The notes: generated by a model from the letters alone, not told the origin. 64,000 nt of DNA from Hyperoplus lanceolatus (GCA_026929865.2 CM049395.1:33583501-33647500), one strand, 5' to 3'; numbered from the stretch's first letter, positions 10,809 to 24,816 are shown. Numbers and translations are program-made.

Positions 10809-13315
10809 GAGATTTGGGGCCACATTGTGAAAATACTGATCAAAAGATGGAGCTGGAGTATGTCAGGACAACCCCAGAATGCATTACTGATCAGAATAAG
10901 CCACTGTCTCTTCATCCAACATTTACATAAACCTTAATTATTGTCTTTCCCACCCTAAAGGTCATGTTGACAACACAGTGTCTCTTGTTAAATGAAATTA
11001 TGTAGTTACTTGTACTGTAATTGTAATTAGCATATGCTCATTTAGCAAGTCACCAGTACAAGAGCTATGTTCCTCCAACACCTTATTTATCAGCCTGTTT
11101 TTCTGACACACTTACATGTGTATTTATATCTGTAGTAATTGTAGAGTACATGCAGATAATCCCCCGTTGTAAAGCCAAGCTTTGCTTCCTGTACGTCATC
11201 CATAACATACAACATATCTGAGATACCTTTTTTCATATTCTTGTTCCCTGTTGACATCTGTTTAAACTACGTCCAAAATGTTTGTCCTTAGAACTTCATT
11301 TAGGACACACACTTTGCCTGGGAAGACAAGAAATCACCTGACTGTCATGAATCCCCTTCTCCTTTATCACTACAGCCATTAGCAGTCTTCTTTGAAACAC
11401 ATTATCAGCTGCTGCACAGGGCATCTTATTATACGCAATACAGAAAATGTTGTTTTTTTCCTCCAACCTTTTCAATCAGTTGACGGATGTATAATAGTTC
11501 AAGTGCTGTAGTGGCGCCTCTCGACCCATAAATTATATTCAAGTTATATCAACGTGTTTGGCACCCATATCTCAAGAGAAAAGGAACACTCATTGCTGCA
11601 CCATATTTTGTATGATATTGATTAAAGTGTAAATGTGTTTATGATTTTTAGCTTCAGTAAAAGCCTTGTGACAGGCCAAATGGTGAAATATATTAATGTG
11701 ATTGACGTCCAGATGCAAGTACTGTAAGCCAATGTGTGTCAGCCACACAGCTCACAGTCACACAAGAAGCCTTAAATACATTATGCTTACAGATGTATCT
11801 CAAGGTCGACATTTAAAAGACACTTTTGCATTTTGGCATTCCAATGCCGCTCCTTCCTGATATTCTGTTCTTTTTTGGCATTTTGCATTTATTAGATCTA
11901 GCAAGAGGAATGTCAGAAAATATGGAAAGAGAGGAGCCAGAATGATTAAAGTGTTCGATTTGAAACCACAGCAGTTACATTGTAATCTATTTCCCATTAT
12001 ATGCTAATGTTGCTTCTTTTCACAAAATACATTCTTTTAATGAGTGGGTTCAGTCACATGTCTGTGCTTTGGTCATCACAAACAAAACACTTTGCATTGT
12101 ATACAATAAAGCTCTCCAGTAAAACATAAACACACTGAGAAAGGCACTTGAACATGGTGGCCTGTTTTAGTTGATTAACAGACAGCCTATTCACACCAGA
12201 GCAGTGTGGATTTTCCTTTGAGAATAAACAGCTGCATCCAATTGACCAACACTTATGACCAAACAAACCTAATAATAATAGCATGTTGTTGTATAGCAAC
12301 CTTCATACAAGAAATAAAGCGTACAGTGCTTTAAAATATAGAAATTACATGCATGCATTACAAGAGTGCTTTACATTGAAATATAAATGGAATGAACATA
12401 CTGTACATACAGGGAAGTAATAACATAAAATAAGATGACAAAATTAATAAAAGAAGCAAATAAGAACAATAGGATAAAGTTAAAAAAATATGTTATCAAA
12501 ATAGGATAGAATAAAGTAAGAAAGTCTCCACATATTTCTTATTAGTTGTACTGCAGTGGTGGCAATGTGAGACTTAATAAGTGAAAACTCAGAAAGTTAT
12601 ACGCCTTGCATTACACAATCTACAATCGGCACCTCAGGCTCTGAAGTCGTAACCAAAACGGAGCCTCTAATTTTCCCGACTAATCACTTCCGAACATACC
12701 TCCTTTAATGCTTTCATTTTGTGCTTTTTCCAAATTGTTTTTTTCCTAAATGCCACCAATACACATCAAATACAATCAAGTTGGTGAAATCATTGACTTT
12801 TAATTATGTATTTTGTAAAAACCCCACTGACTTTGCATTTCAAGAGAAAACTGCTTAAGTGTCCCAGTCACTTCACAATGGTCAGTTATCTTCACACCAA
12901 CATCTAATTGCTTAGAACAACCAATTCAAAGTCTGTTTTCAAACATTTACCGAGCTGAAGATCCAGATACTCTTCAAAAAGCTGGGTGGTAACTAAAACC
13001 GAAACCAAAAGGGAGAAGACCCACCATAAATAGTTGCAGACATTAAGAGTATTTTGTGAATTTCTTACCTGTGATTTGTATTGAAACTTTTATTTTGAAA
13101 GAAACATACACACAATTCCAATCCAGTGGATAATTTAACTCATTGGGGAAAAGTTCATTTATGTTATATATACCCATATATACATCACTGTCCAGAATAC
13201 TAAACGTTCAAAGTGAGACCTGTATCCGTTTTCTCTGCGTTAAGTCAATCTCTGTCAAAGTGGGCGTTGTAATCCGACAATGTTGAGCCTTTGTTCCCTC
13301 TTCTCTTGGTAGTCT
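10809..13315. other. intergenic, nothing recognised
   Basis: AT-rich sequence without exon-like ORFs. The stretch 12310-12520 (GAGTGCTTTACATTG followed by A-rich sequence) may be an old LINE tail. Confidence 0.4.
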
Positions 13316-14105
13316 TCATGGCCATGGTATCTGGGCGTAACCTAAGTCTGGAAAGTATCCACTAAAGTGACATGAGGGTGACATCTCTGCTATTTGCTGA
13401 TGATGTTGTCCTTTTGGCACCATCACACTGTGATCCTTGATGTGCACTTGAGCGGTTTGTTTCCTAGTGTGATGTGGTAGAAATGACGATCAGCCCCTCC
13501 AAATCTTAGGCTGTGGTTCCCTCACATAAAAAGATGGCTTGTCATCTACAGGTGAGGGGGGAGGAACTTCCCCAAAATATAGTTAAATCTGTGTTTTATT
13601 CGCAAATTAGGGTAAAAGGGATCTGGAGATTGATCGCCAGTGCGGTGAAGAGAGAGCTTAGTCACAAATTGAAACTCTCAATTAAACCGGTCAGTCTATT
13701 TTGCCACCCTTGTCTATGGTCACAAACAATGAGTAAAGACAGGCAGAATGAGGTTGTGGATGCAAGCGACTGTAATGGGGTTTTTGCGTTGGGTGACAGA
13801 ATGGCTGGGGCTCACTCTTGATGAATTTCATGATCTGGGAGGACCTGAGAGTACAGCCCCTGCTCCTCCACATCAAGAGGACTCAGTTAATTTGGTTTGG
13901 GCATCTGGTATGCCGTTGGAAGTTTACAAGGCGCGTCCAACTGGGAGAAGAACCCGGGGCAGACCCAGGGCAGACCAAGGGCATGCTGGTATCTCTAGGC
14001 TGGCCTGGGAACGCATAGGGATGCACGAGGCTGATGGAAGTTGCTGTAGAAAGGGACATCTGGGTCGCTCTGTTGGCCGGCTGCCACCATGACCCTGACC
14101 TGGAT
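13316..14105 (+). mobile_element. decayed non-LTR retrotransposon (RT core to ORF end)
   Basis: Positions 13381-13420 encode VTSLLFADDVVLLAP, the FADD active-site box of a reverse transcriptase. Further 3', in different frames, are LLLHIKRTQLIWFGHLV and a C-terminal RPTGRRTRGRPRADQ-like basic stretch followed by SRLAWERIG and GRLPP. This is the usual C-terminal arrangement of an abundant fish LINE, possibly RTE/Rex-like; I could not fix the clade. Several frameshifts make it a pseudogene. Confidence 0.75.
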
Positions 14106-14900
14106 AAGAGGTCTGAAAATGTATGTATGGAGACTATAAAAGTAATCATAAAAAGTATACAAAGGATACATTTACATGAAGGAATGTGACTATTCATATC
14201 TCATTTGTGGTGTTGAATAATTCATTTTATTTCAGTGATCACAGATTAAGTGGAGGGTTTTCTGTCACAAAATAAAATGAGGACCTCAGGCTAAGAACTC
14301 CTTCTGGCTCACATTGGCATTAAGTCTTCAGACTATCGCTTTAGTTTACTGATCTGCATGCCACAGAATCTAATCGTGCTAGCTGGCATCTAAAATCAAT
14401 TGGCTGTAACTGATGTGAGCTGTAGTTGAACAAACCAACGGCTTCTTGCCACAGTTAGTGCCACTAAGGGTTTCTAGCTACAGTTAAAGACAAATTCATC
14501 GTTTACCCGTTTTTTGCTCATGCCCTGTGTTTGCAGTAGCGATTTGACGTCTGCCAAATTCCAATGCGAATCAGCCTTCTCAGCAAACTTATCAGACAAG
14601 CAGCAGCACTTTGCTCTGGGCCTTCTTCTTCCCTTAATCCTTTCACCAAGGCCACACTTTGTTTTTTTTGCCTGCTCTGACTTTGCTGATAGAGATGTAA
14701 AGAACATCAATATGCTTTCCAATAAGAAAAAAAGGCTGCTTGCACCCCAAAATACAATTATGTCTGAACTGTAGATTTCTGCAATTTCAAGTCAGCAGTG
14801 GAAAAACAGCCTAAAGTGCCTACAGTGTCATTTTCTTTCTTTTTAAGTTCATAAATATCACACATAGCTTCCTGAAGAACACTTTAAAGAGGAAAATGAA
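14106..14900. other. intergenic, nothing recognised
   Basis: No gene or repeat that I can support. Confidence 0.4.
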
Positions 14901-14904
14901 TTAA

Positions 14905-15832
14905 AGCCACTACGAGTAACATGGCACGTTGGCGTCCCCTTTGGACAAAAGCGGTAGTATTTTTACGACGCCCGCTGTCGCAAAGCTGTTTACTAGCGCG
15001 TGCCAGGCGCGTGAGTGTGAACTGAGAAGGGAGCAATATAGTGCATGTCCGTGTGTTGAAAGTGTGAGGACTCTTTTCGGCTCCGTGAGAGTGGTTTTGA
15101 CACTGCATGAACTAATGCCAGTCACTGCCACACGCACCTGATTGCAATGCTGATTGCTAACTACTCTCTCTCACGGAGCTGAAAGATTACGTGTCCGACT
15201 CCTCACAGAAAGCGAATGAACGATAGACGGCAGTTAGTATGGATCACGATGAGGTAATGTGTTTGTGTTGTTGATGTAAATAATGACTATTTCAGATAAT
15301 GGTTATCTGATGATGGTGAAGCAAAGCAAACTTTGTGTTAGTACCAACCGCTCATTCATTTAGGAGTAAACACTGCAGTCTAGTTTCGCTCTCGGGAAAT
15401 TGTATGCACGTTGCTTGGCAACGCCCTCGTCCCCCCCATAGCCTATATCACTCTCTCTTTTAGCTTTTCTTCATTGCATTTTCTTTTTTTTTTCTTTGAT
15501 GGTTCAGCCCCGTTATCAGTCATTATGACGACAAATAACTGTATCAAACAAGGCTCCCGCTCCCCTTCCCTCACCTGGAGGGATAGGCTTCTCAATTCAC
15601 GTTGCTGCGCCACACTGAAATCTGCGACCAATACGGATATGTGACCATGGAGCTTGCACGAGCGAACCGAAAATCGGACTGGGTGTGCGACCAGACCAAA
15701 AGCAGTAATAAAAACTATTTTAAAACGTCTTTCTTTGCACTGATGGTCTCGTTTGCAGTTAAAGGTAATTTATGATTATCAGAGGAAACATGAGGCTGTT
15801 TAAAAGATATTTAAATGTTACTCGTAGCCGCT
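14905..15832. mobile_element. TTAA-target DNA transposon, about 930 bp, non-autonomous
   Basis: The left terminus is AGCCACTACGAGTAACAT after TTAA (14901-14904); the right terminus is ATGTTACTCGTAGCCGCT before TTAA (15833-15836). The termini are about 18-bp inverted repeats with two mismatches. The interior is CpG-richer than its surroundings and carries an ATG followed by a possible donor (15240-15254), perhaps a relic of a 5' transposase exon. No transposase core is seen. Confidence 0.8.
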
Positions 15833-15836
15833 TTAA

Positions 15837-16350
15837 GAGGTCACATATTATGCTAAATGCACTTTTTAAATGTGTTCTAACATGTCCATGGGTCCACGGT
15901 GTGCCTAGAGACTGCCAAAATATAAAAGAAAATAACAATCTCTCCTTTTCTCACTCTCCCCCTTTCTGAAACCTCCACCCCTCCCCCCAATATACTCCAG
16001 TCAGAATTCTCCTCGTTTCTGACCTCAAAAACTGGAAAGCCAGAAGCTTCCACTGTGCAGCCCACACCCCTATTTCTTATTGGTCCACGGCCCTGACAGA
16101 CAGAGGGCGAGGCGTATCTGGCTTCGCTTCCGGACAGGGGGCGGGGGGAGCTCAAAGATTGTATATTTACGAGGGGAGCTGCAGCTCTTTATAAAAAAAT
16201 AGACCATTGTGAGATTAGCTGAACATCAGCATAGTACAATAAATCTGAAAGTTTTTTTTCAGCAAACAATTAAAGAAAAACGTATTAGGGACCACTAAGA
16301 CCATATAATATGGTGTATAATAGAACCGAAAAGTGTATAATATGGGAGCT
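15837..16350. mobile_element. TTAA-target DNA transposon, about 514 bp, abutting the previous one
   Basis: Starts AGAGGTCACATATTATGC after TTAA 15833-15836 and ends ATAATATGGGAGCT before TTAA 16351-16354. Short imperfect inverted termini (CATATTAT core). It has no coding capacity. Confidence 0.75.
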
Positions 16351-16354
16351 TTAA

Positions 16355-17456
16355 TACATATGGTGTCGTCATGAATCTAGCATCAGTTATCAGCAATTAC
16401 ATTTTGATACAGTATACTTGAGATGATCAATGTACAACATGTAGCCTATACCTATTTATGAATACTTTATCATTTGAATGGATTTATACAGTTTAATACA
16501 TTTTACGTCTTTGAAGAGATGTGCATATTTCTTCATGACTTCAAACACGTGGAGTTCATTAGAACTGTTGGCTTTGAAAACACATCTCCGGTAGTAGCTT
16601 TGGTTTTCTGCTCAGAGGAGACCTTTTTGTCCCAGGGCTCTGAACAGATCCTCAAACGGATGCATAGGATAAGAAAGATCATCAATAAAAAATCTGAATT
16701 CGTAGAATTTCAAATGTGCAAATGTCTCCCTTTCATTTTAATTAGATTTAAGATAGCTCTCATATATTTAATATAAATTCAGAAGAGACTGAACATAAAG
16801 TAAGATGTACACAGATTATGAGACAGGCATATCACTGATTGATAATAATTCCTCTAAATCCTAATTTTAACGTGACAACCAGGCCCTTGATGACCCAAAG
16901 TAATAAATTATGTTGACTTGAGAGCAGGAAATTAATTTCATTCTGAATCTCCAATCTCCAGACTGAAAGCCAAGACTGCAATATTCATTGCTACAAAGAA
17001 ATGCCACTTAACAATGATTCTGAAAGATGGAGAACCAGAAACTGAAGGCACATCAGATCAGAAATGAATGTTGATGTTATAGGTAAAAGCATGTGCTGGT
17101 TTTGTTGGTGTTATAATACATTGTATGTGTAGGCCTATATATGTGACTTCATGAAGAGCCCTATAGGCGGAGATATTATGTTGAAATGTACTTGAAAGCA
17201 TTGTGGTGCAGCAAAAAATATGCTTAACCTGATTTGAGATTAAACAGATTTCGATCACAAATTCATGTAATGCATTCTCTCACATCCTTCATGAGTCATC
17301 AAGTGTAGTCAGGAGGAGGACTGCAGTCACATCTATTATTAGCCCTTCTGACATTTTACATGATATACCGTAAGTAAGTAGTTAGTAAAAAAAGTGAATA
17401 CCAAAAGAGAAATAAAACGTGCAATTTCTGTTTGTTTACTGTTTATACAGTATATT

Positions 17457-17459
<3 letters not shown>
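16355..17459. other. intergenic, nothing recognised
   Basis: AT-rich sequence. The longest ORF (16474-16776) has no recognisable domain and is treated as chance. Confidence 0.45.
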
Positions 17460-17553
<94 letters not shown>

Positions 17554-17569
17554 ACACACACACACACCA
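17460..17569. repeat. compound (TA)n(CA)n microsatellite
   Basis: About 20 TA units followed by about 33 CA units, with one CAC interruption near 17552. Confidence 0.97.
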
Positions 17570-17590
17570 GTGTATATACACAATTTACTG

Positions 17591-18885
17591 TACCTTATTT
17601 TCCGCACTAAGCCGCACTGGACTATAAGCCGCAGCTGTTATAATGTTTAATTACCATATGTAAGAGTTTGTGCACAGAGGGGATTGTCGGGAAAGAGATG
17701 GCTGCTTGAGGAAGCTCCCATTTATTAACATTTCAACAAACAAGTTGCATATTTGCATAACGTATTCAAGTGTTAACATTTATAGCAATAGTAGCTACTA
17801 GGGATGGGCACGAGTGTTTTCACTACTCGTGTGATCGCTTGCATTCCTCGAGGATCAATCGATTCCTCGTTAAACTTGTTTCTATTTTTAGAACGCAACA
17901 CATCTGTCTGCTGAACAACGGTTCACCGCAATAAAGCGCTCATTGCTTATTGTCAAACAATCACAGTTGTCATATGATTTTAAGGATTTTTTTCCACAAG
18001 TTTAAAACACCTTTTCCTCACTGAAAGTAATTAAATAGACGGGCCACAATTTAAACCGATCGAGTAGGTCTGCGGTTTGGAGAAAAAAAGCATGGGCTGT
18101 AGTTGTAACAAAAAAAAAATTGCCTAAGTCACCATTTAAAATAAGAAGGGCAGCAAATAATATAAAATGATTGTCCTACAGTTACACCGGTCGGTTTTTG
18201 AATCTTATCCCCATATTCCCTATTGAAGGCTTCGTATGTGTTGACTCGGTGCGAATGTGCCTGAAGTAAGCCTTGCTTCTTCTTTACTTTTCTTTCCAAG
18301 CGGAGAGCACCTTGCATGCTCACCTGGAGTCTACTCATTACTAACTGAGAGTAACAGGTGTCATCTCCCCTTTTTATAAACATAATTTTATCATTTGCTT
18401 TGAAATCGACAGTTATATTCCTGAAAATAATGTTCAAGAGAAGAGAGACCATGTTCAGCTCCGCGGTGCTGTGGAGAACACAGGCTGCGCTGCGGTGGCA
18501 CGGAGGTGGCACGGAGGTGGCAGTTATTTGCAGTTGCTGTTTGACACAACGCTCAGTTTATTGCACTTGCATCAAAATATTTAATTTTGTTAAACTTTAT
18601 TGTATCCGTTTTGTGCCGTTTTGTACACATATATAACATTTTAAAATAGGGGCGGCCGGCCGGCCTAAGGGCTACAGACACACACAAAAAAAACAAAAAA
18701 CGATTTTCCTCATCCACCAATCGAGTTCATTTGAAACGAGGAGTACTCGATTACTAACGCCCATGTATTATACTATCTATGCGCCCATCCCTAGTAGCTA
18801 CAGAGTATATACTGTGCTGTGCTGTGTAATAACAGGGTCGAAAAATGGGGAAAAAGTCGCGGCTTGTAGTCCAAAAATTACGGTA
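17591..18885. mobile_element. short inverted-repeat DNA element split by a hAT element
   Basis: Left end TACCTTATTTTCCGC..., then GGACTATAAGCCGC. The right end, inverted, is TACCGTAATTTTTGGACTA followed by CAAGCCGCGAC. Without the nested hAT it is about 290 bp. The TA-rich flanks would fit a TA target (Tc1/mariner-like), but the boundary is degraded. Confidence 0.65.
17799..18793. mobile_element. hAT-type non-autonomous element, 995 bp, 8-bp TSD
   Basis: Starts TAGGGATGGGCACGAG and ends CGCCCATCCCTA, so the outer termini are inverted. It is flanked on both sides by a perfect 8-bp duplication GTAGCTAC (17791-17798 and 18794-18801). Subterminal ACTCG/CGAGT motifs repeat near both ends. The interior has no recognisable transposase; the 127-codon minus-strand ORF at 18129-18512 is not a known domain. 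Confidence 0.9.
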
Positions 18886-21800
18886 TATATTTTTTTTCTC
18901 TCTTCACCGGATATTCTCAATTAACATTTACGTTGAAGCACACATTTGTATGCTTGGCTACATTCACACTTGAAACCACATGGAAACCTAACTATAGCCT
19001 ATCTCACTAATGATGTCCTCATCAGCAGATACACATAGCAATCTACTGTAAAAGACAGACTTATGTATTATTCAACCACTTCTTGTGGACCTAATCAAAC
19101 TAGGGGCCAAGCACTGTTATCGTTCTGCACCTTGTTATATCTTATTAAGAAAACCTAAGAAAATGATATGGTTGGTGTTGAATAATTGATATTCATATGA
19201 AAAAGACATTGTGTTAAAGCCTCCAGGTGGTAATAGTGTGTAACATAGCTTTAGTACAGCTAAGAAATTCACTTAAGGGCTGTATACTGTATGTTAGTGT
19301 GTGTGGGAGTGGGAGAGTGGTTAACGGTATGTTTATCCGTATAATCAAATTGTGGATAGCCGAAAACAGTGTGATTAATCAGTTAATTAAAACTAGTTGT
19401 TTCTCACACATGCAAATTGATGAATCACTAGCGGCACCCAGAAAGTGTTGAAACGCCAGTGTCTTCAAGCTATGAGGCACCATCCATGTCTCTACTGTAC
19501 ACTGTAGAGTCAATTTATGTGGATGTGCCCTAGCTGCATACACTGCCATTTCTAAATGAAGTATTATATTTACTAACCAAGTGCATTGTATGAGCCTTGG
19601 GAAATCCTCTTCTCCTAACTCATTTAGCTTGCCGGGGCGTGTGCGTCATTCACCTCCCCCTCATCACCTCCCCCAATTGAAGCTCAAGGTTCTGTCATGC
19701 AAACTACTTTTTGCCAAATCAAATTTGAATGGATTGGAGGGATGACAACCATTCCCAGTGAATGGATTTGCAAGGGACTTAGTTCCTTCTTGGCACACAT
19801 CCCTGCTTCCAGGAGCAAGCCTCAAGACAGAGTGCCTATACAGCTGTTGCCGCCACCACCACCGCACATATCTGCAATCACAGTTGAAGTATTTCATATT
19901 CCTGCTGTGCATTTCATACATAACGTGATTGGATACATCCAGCGGAGATCTGGCACACTTGCCTCTAATCTAGTTCCCCTCCACATCTGGATTTAATCAA
20001 CTGCGAGCCAAGTAGATGTAGGATGATACATTGTTTTACACATATGTTATTATCAAAGCAGAGCCGTGTTCGTGTGACATCTCAGGAATGGAGGTGGTTT
20101 TCTCTGGGGACATTATTTGACGACTATATTATTACATTAGTAGTTCTTACTTTGAACACCAGGAGATAAGAGCAAGCAGTGTAAGTGCATTAATAATTCC
20201 TCATATCAGACAGTTTATAGAAAGCGAACTGTGATTGATTCTCAAGTCAGAGCTTCTCATACAGTGGGCACTGTCCAGTTGTTCAGTACGTTTAGGTTTG
20301 AGCGAGCTGACAGCTTCACAGCATAGCACAACATGATAGCAATATGTTAGCTCATCTTACCGCTCGCACAATAAGTTCCCACAAGCATTGCCCCAGGCTT
20401 TAACCATGTCTTCTGGTTGTCCACACTGCATTTGTTTGATTTTTGTTAAATGTTGCTGTTGGAGTTGCTCTAAAAATGGTTGGCAGGGAACATAGTGTTT
20501 TTTTTGATGCCCTCTGCTGGTGCCTTGCTGTTGCTAAATGGTGATTGTGAAGTACATTTAATAATGCTGTGATTTATTGGACCACTGAGTATTTCAACTC
20601 AACAAGTTAATTTAATGTGATAATGAATTTAAATTAATCAATTACATTCTGAACAACTATTGGGAATGCAAGGGGAGGTCTATAAATCACAGATACCATC
20701 ATATTTCAATCAAACAATCAATAGTATTCCAATTCCATTAACAAAGAAAATACACTGAAAAACGATAAACATGTAAAAAGAGTGCAATCAGGGACACAAA
20801 CATTGTTTACGTTACAAAGTATGACTAAAATAACAATGTATATTATATTGAATTCATATTTTAGTCATGTACAAAAGCTGTACAATGTGTTCTTGAGTTA
20901 TTCGCTAAATTACATTTGTTCATTCCATTTAGCACTCATAACTAGACTGAAATTGGACTCAGCAATGCCTGTTGCCATAGAGCTGCTGCCTCAGCTGAGT
21001 GTCATTATGAGGCAAATTAGGCACTATTCACTCATTTAAAGGTCCATATGGTCAAACTTTACCGTCTCATTATAGACTTGATTTACATAAATGATCAGAC
21101 ATAAAGCTGTCTTTTTTCTACCTAAAAGGAAGATCACAACGGGGGTGATTTCATGTCTATATTTCATTTATGTTTCATGTACTTATGATTATTGTGTGTT
21201 TGCATCTCATAAAAACTCAAGTGTCCTTTGGTGTCACCCCACCTGCTCAGCTTTTCTTCTTTTTTTTCTCGCTGTTGAGATTCTTCAAACCAGTAAATGG
21301 GGTCTGGAATAGAAAATGTACAACCATGTAATAATATAGCATGTAAGCAACAGATGGGCAAGATTATGCAATTATCAGTAGAATCCATGGTGATAAATGG
21401 TTTCTGTTATTGGTACATCGCACATCGTACATCAGTAAACCCTTTCATTAACCCTCTTTCATAATGTAGAGATAGTGAAACAATGAATCAACCAGTCAAA
21501 TAGTCGACAGATAAAAACACAACATAATAAGGTTAAAGGCTACTTTTTTTTCTTTATGAATTGAAAAAAACTGCAAAAAACTATGGTTTTATATTAGGTA
21601 TAACTCAAATGGCAACCTTAATGTGCAAGGTGTTGCTTGTAGTGTTGGACCCATTTTAATAATCACTTAAATCCACTCAGCTTGACAGAGCTTTTTAGCT
21701 CATTGTTTTGTTTGTAAGACCTTTACCGTTTTGATTCACTCTCATCGCCCCATTTCCAGCAGCAGCAGATATCTTTTGTTCAGTGGAAAAAGCTCTGTAA

Positions 21801-22944
21801 ACCAATTTTAGCTATCTAGCCAGTACTAAAAGAATACCAGTCAAAGGTAGCAGACAGCTGGTGTACATTGACCATTTTTATTTTCTAAAATTAAGAGACA
21901 GATAATTGTTGCCAATGTTGCTTCATGTCTGCAGAATGTGTTACTAGGCAACTGCTTGCAAACACATTCACCGCCTGGCATGTACCTGCACATGTTGTGT
22001 TACAGTTAAATGAGTGAGGATTCATGGTTCAGGGTCATTAATAGAGTAACTACTTGCTGGTTTCAGTTTCTCAAATGTGTGAATTTACAACTTTTTTCTT
22101 TAATACCATCACCATCAATCGAAGTAGTTGGACTGCTGTTTGGACGAAACAAACACTTTGAAGATGCAATGTGTTGGCCGGCAGGAGAATGTGATGGGCA
22201 TTTTTCCGCCAATTTTCTGACATGTTATAGACAAAATGACTAATGATCAAAACACTTAACGGATTAATCAATTATGAAAATAGTCTCTCATTGCAGCCTC
22301 ATTACACGAGAGAAACAACAATTTGTAATGAATAGTCAATTGCATTTTTTTGCCAAACCCCTCCTGGAGTTTGACAAGGGAGAACCAGGGTGGAAGAGGC
22401 CTTATTTGCATCACGAAATTGATGCATAAATGAAGGAGTGTTCCATTAATAATTAATATAGAAAGAAAATCATGCTTGTTGACAAAATGCTTTGCGAAAA
22501 AATCCTCTAAACAAAAACAAAAAAATATGAACTATGACAAAACTAATACTGTATGTTTCAGTGCAGTATCTGCCTTTCTGAGCCCCAGTGTGGATAAATA
22601 ATGAAAATACAGAAGTAAGATTTTCTCAAAAGAGAAAGTACTAAGACTGCCAGGCAGAGCTTAGATCCAGTACAAAGGAATGTGTGGGTGAGACACATCT
22701 CTGTATAACACCTTTAATACAAATGAAGTAAAGTCTCTGTTTCATTTTTCCCATATTAATGACTCGTAAAAAAACCAAATTGAATCATACAGCAAATTAA
22801 TTTTGTCTTCTTCATCTTAGAGTACTAGGTGTGAAAAAAGAAAAAAAATATGTCAACTCTAAGATACACAAATCTTAATCACTTACTGCTTCAATGCGCA
22901 CAATACAAAAGATGTCACACTCAAATTACGACTTTAATATGCAG
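18886..22944. other. intergenic, nothing recognised
   Basis: About 4 kb of AT-rich sequence with no exon-like ORF or element that I can bound. Confidence 0.45.
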
Positions 22945-23150
22945 TTTTTAAAATGTGTTTTGAGATTGTTTGCAACCTCCAAAACCCAACAACAAATGTG
23001 CCATGGGACGGCGCAGAGAGACAGAGGTGAAATGGGGCAGAGAGGGGAGTGACATGCAGAGAACGACCGCGGGTGGGAATCAAACCCGGGTCTGCTGCTG
23101 GGCCCGGCCCGGGAGGGGGTCGCCTTACCAACTGAGCTAAAGGCGTCCCC
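22945..23150 (-). repeat. tRNA-derived SINE
   Basis: Read on the minus strand it begins GGGGACGCC. It has a perfect polymerase III A box TAGCTCAGTTGG (23129-23140) and a B box GGTTTGATTCC (23076-23086, one change from GGTTCGANTCC). A tRNA-unrelated body follows, containing CATGTCACTCCCCTCTCTGC, typical of fish SINEs. The tRNA-like part does not fold with an acceptor stem, so it is not a tRNA gene. Confidence 0.85.
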
Positions 23151-23154
23151 AGCA

Positions 23155-24770
23155 CTTGCTTTAATAATGACTTCTTGCCTCTCATTCATTTGCAAATAAA
23201 TGCAAACCGTGTTATATGTGTCTGATATCTGCTCAAAAGAAAATGTCCACTTTGTTGTATATGGACTGCATTGTTTGCTCTACTTTTCCTCCACGGCCAC
23301 TTAGCATGCTGGGGAACCCACTCAGGACTAGCACACACATGTGTCTCGTCCACAATTCATTTGAGCCTCCCTGACAGCTATGCTTTCTAGGGCCACAGTC
23401 AAACACACAGATGGGACGGGGAACAACTCATAGCAATATCTTGTGTGTGATCTGCTTCCTGCACGTGCCTGTTTTAAAAATAAACACTCCTGCATTAATG
23501 ATTTTGCAGCAGAATTCATCACCATTAGGGCTTGTTTGTGTCGAGCATTTTATGATAGCTGTGATCGCTTGAGACCGGCTGTTCTACGAGTACGTGAACA
23601 CGTTTTGAAAGATATTTATATCGCATATTAATTCTTCATACTGAGTCCACACTGCAATGCAACTTGACAAGCGAGACACACATTCAACAGCAGTCAGGGT
23701 AAGAATAAAAAATACAGTAGATGGCTTTCAGATCTGAGATTTCATTGCAACTCTCTGGTGAAAAGAAAGCCGGTTAGTAGAGCATCTGGCCCTGCTGACG
23801 TGTCTGACCAACTCTGCATTGACATTCTAGCTTTTTCAGTGAACATCACAAGTGCATATGTTACTTCAAATTTCAAATGCATTACCTATATTGCCGCATA
23901 TAGGAAAAGCTGCTAGCAAGAGGTATATGCATATTTGTTATCTGATCTCCCCACAGAAGGTGAACGATTAAAAAAAATATATATATATATAATCATGAGC
24001 TCACATAAGCTGAAGGTCTGCTGCAGCCCTCCCTGGAATAACACAGCGCCGGGGCTGAACCGCTACAAACAGCCTGCAAAGCTGAGGTAATAATTTAGAT
24101 GTGCTGCCAGAAGACAGGTCTTACTGAGCTCTTAGGAAACCATGACGGCACCTCATCCGTCAACTGTCACCCCCCCTCCCCCCTCCTTCAGCCCCGTCTC
24201 CCTGAGCCTCGGCTGGAGAGCATCCTCCGTCTCTCCTTTGCACCACATAGACAGACACATACACCCTCAAATATGATGGATGAGCAGAGAGCAGCGCACA
24301 GAAGCCTTATACTCTTTCAACAGAGCATGACTCCATTTACACCTACAACATTACCAGTGTGAGCACTGTCTGTCTGTCTGCCTAGTGGGCCGCAGTAGTG
24401 TTGTCCTTATCCTCCTGACCAGTTTGATGAACAAATGTAGACAGATGTAGGGCACGCACACTTGTTGGATCGGTTTCCACTCGTGTCGTCTGTCTGTCAC
24501 TCTTATCTCAAAGCTACGTATTATCATATTTAAAATGTTTCTCTTGGCGTCAAAATATAAATAAAGTTAAAAAAAAATAGTGAGTCACAGTCAGAGCTGC
24601 GTCATATGTTTGACTTGATCTGTCAAAAAATAAATTTAGCCCAGAATGAGTTATGCTGTTTAATTTAGTCGAGATGAGGCCAATGACTCTCGAAAATAAT
24701 GTGGATCTCTTTTCTTTGAATGAGAAATGTAAAAAAAGTTTTGTATTTTATAATATTTAAATCTATTGTA
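23155..24770. other. intergenic, nothing recognised
   Basis: No supported gene. A GC-richer patch at 24000-24380 has an open frame with proline- and serine-rich translation but no recognisable domain or splice context. Confidence 0.4.
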
Positions 24771-24816
24771 ATTGAAAGGTGCAGTGTGTGAAGAGAATTG
24801 GAGTTTCAGAACAGAC

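Noticed and set aside
18129-18512. 127-codon ORF inside the hAT element
   Set aside because: Does not resemble a hAT transposase or BED finger; the element is too short to be autonomous.
23078-23150. tRNA gene
   Set aside because: A and B boxes are present, but there is no acceptor stem and a SINE body follows directly.
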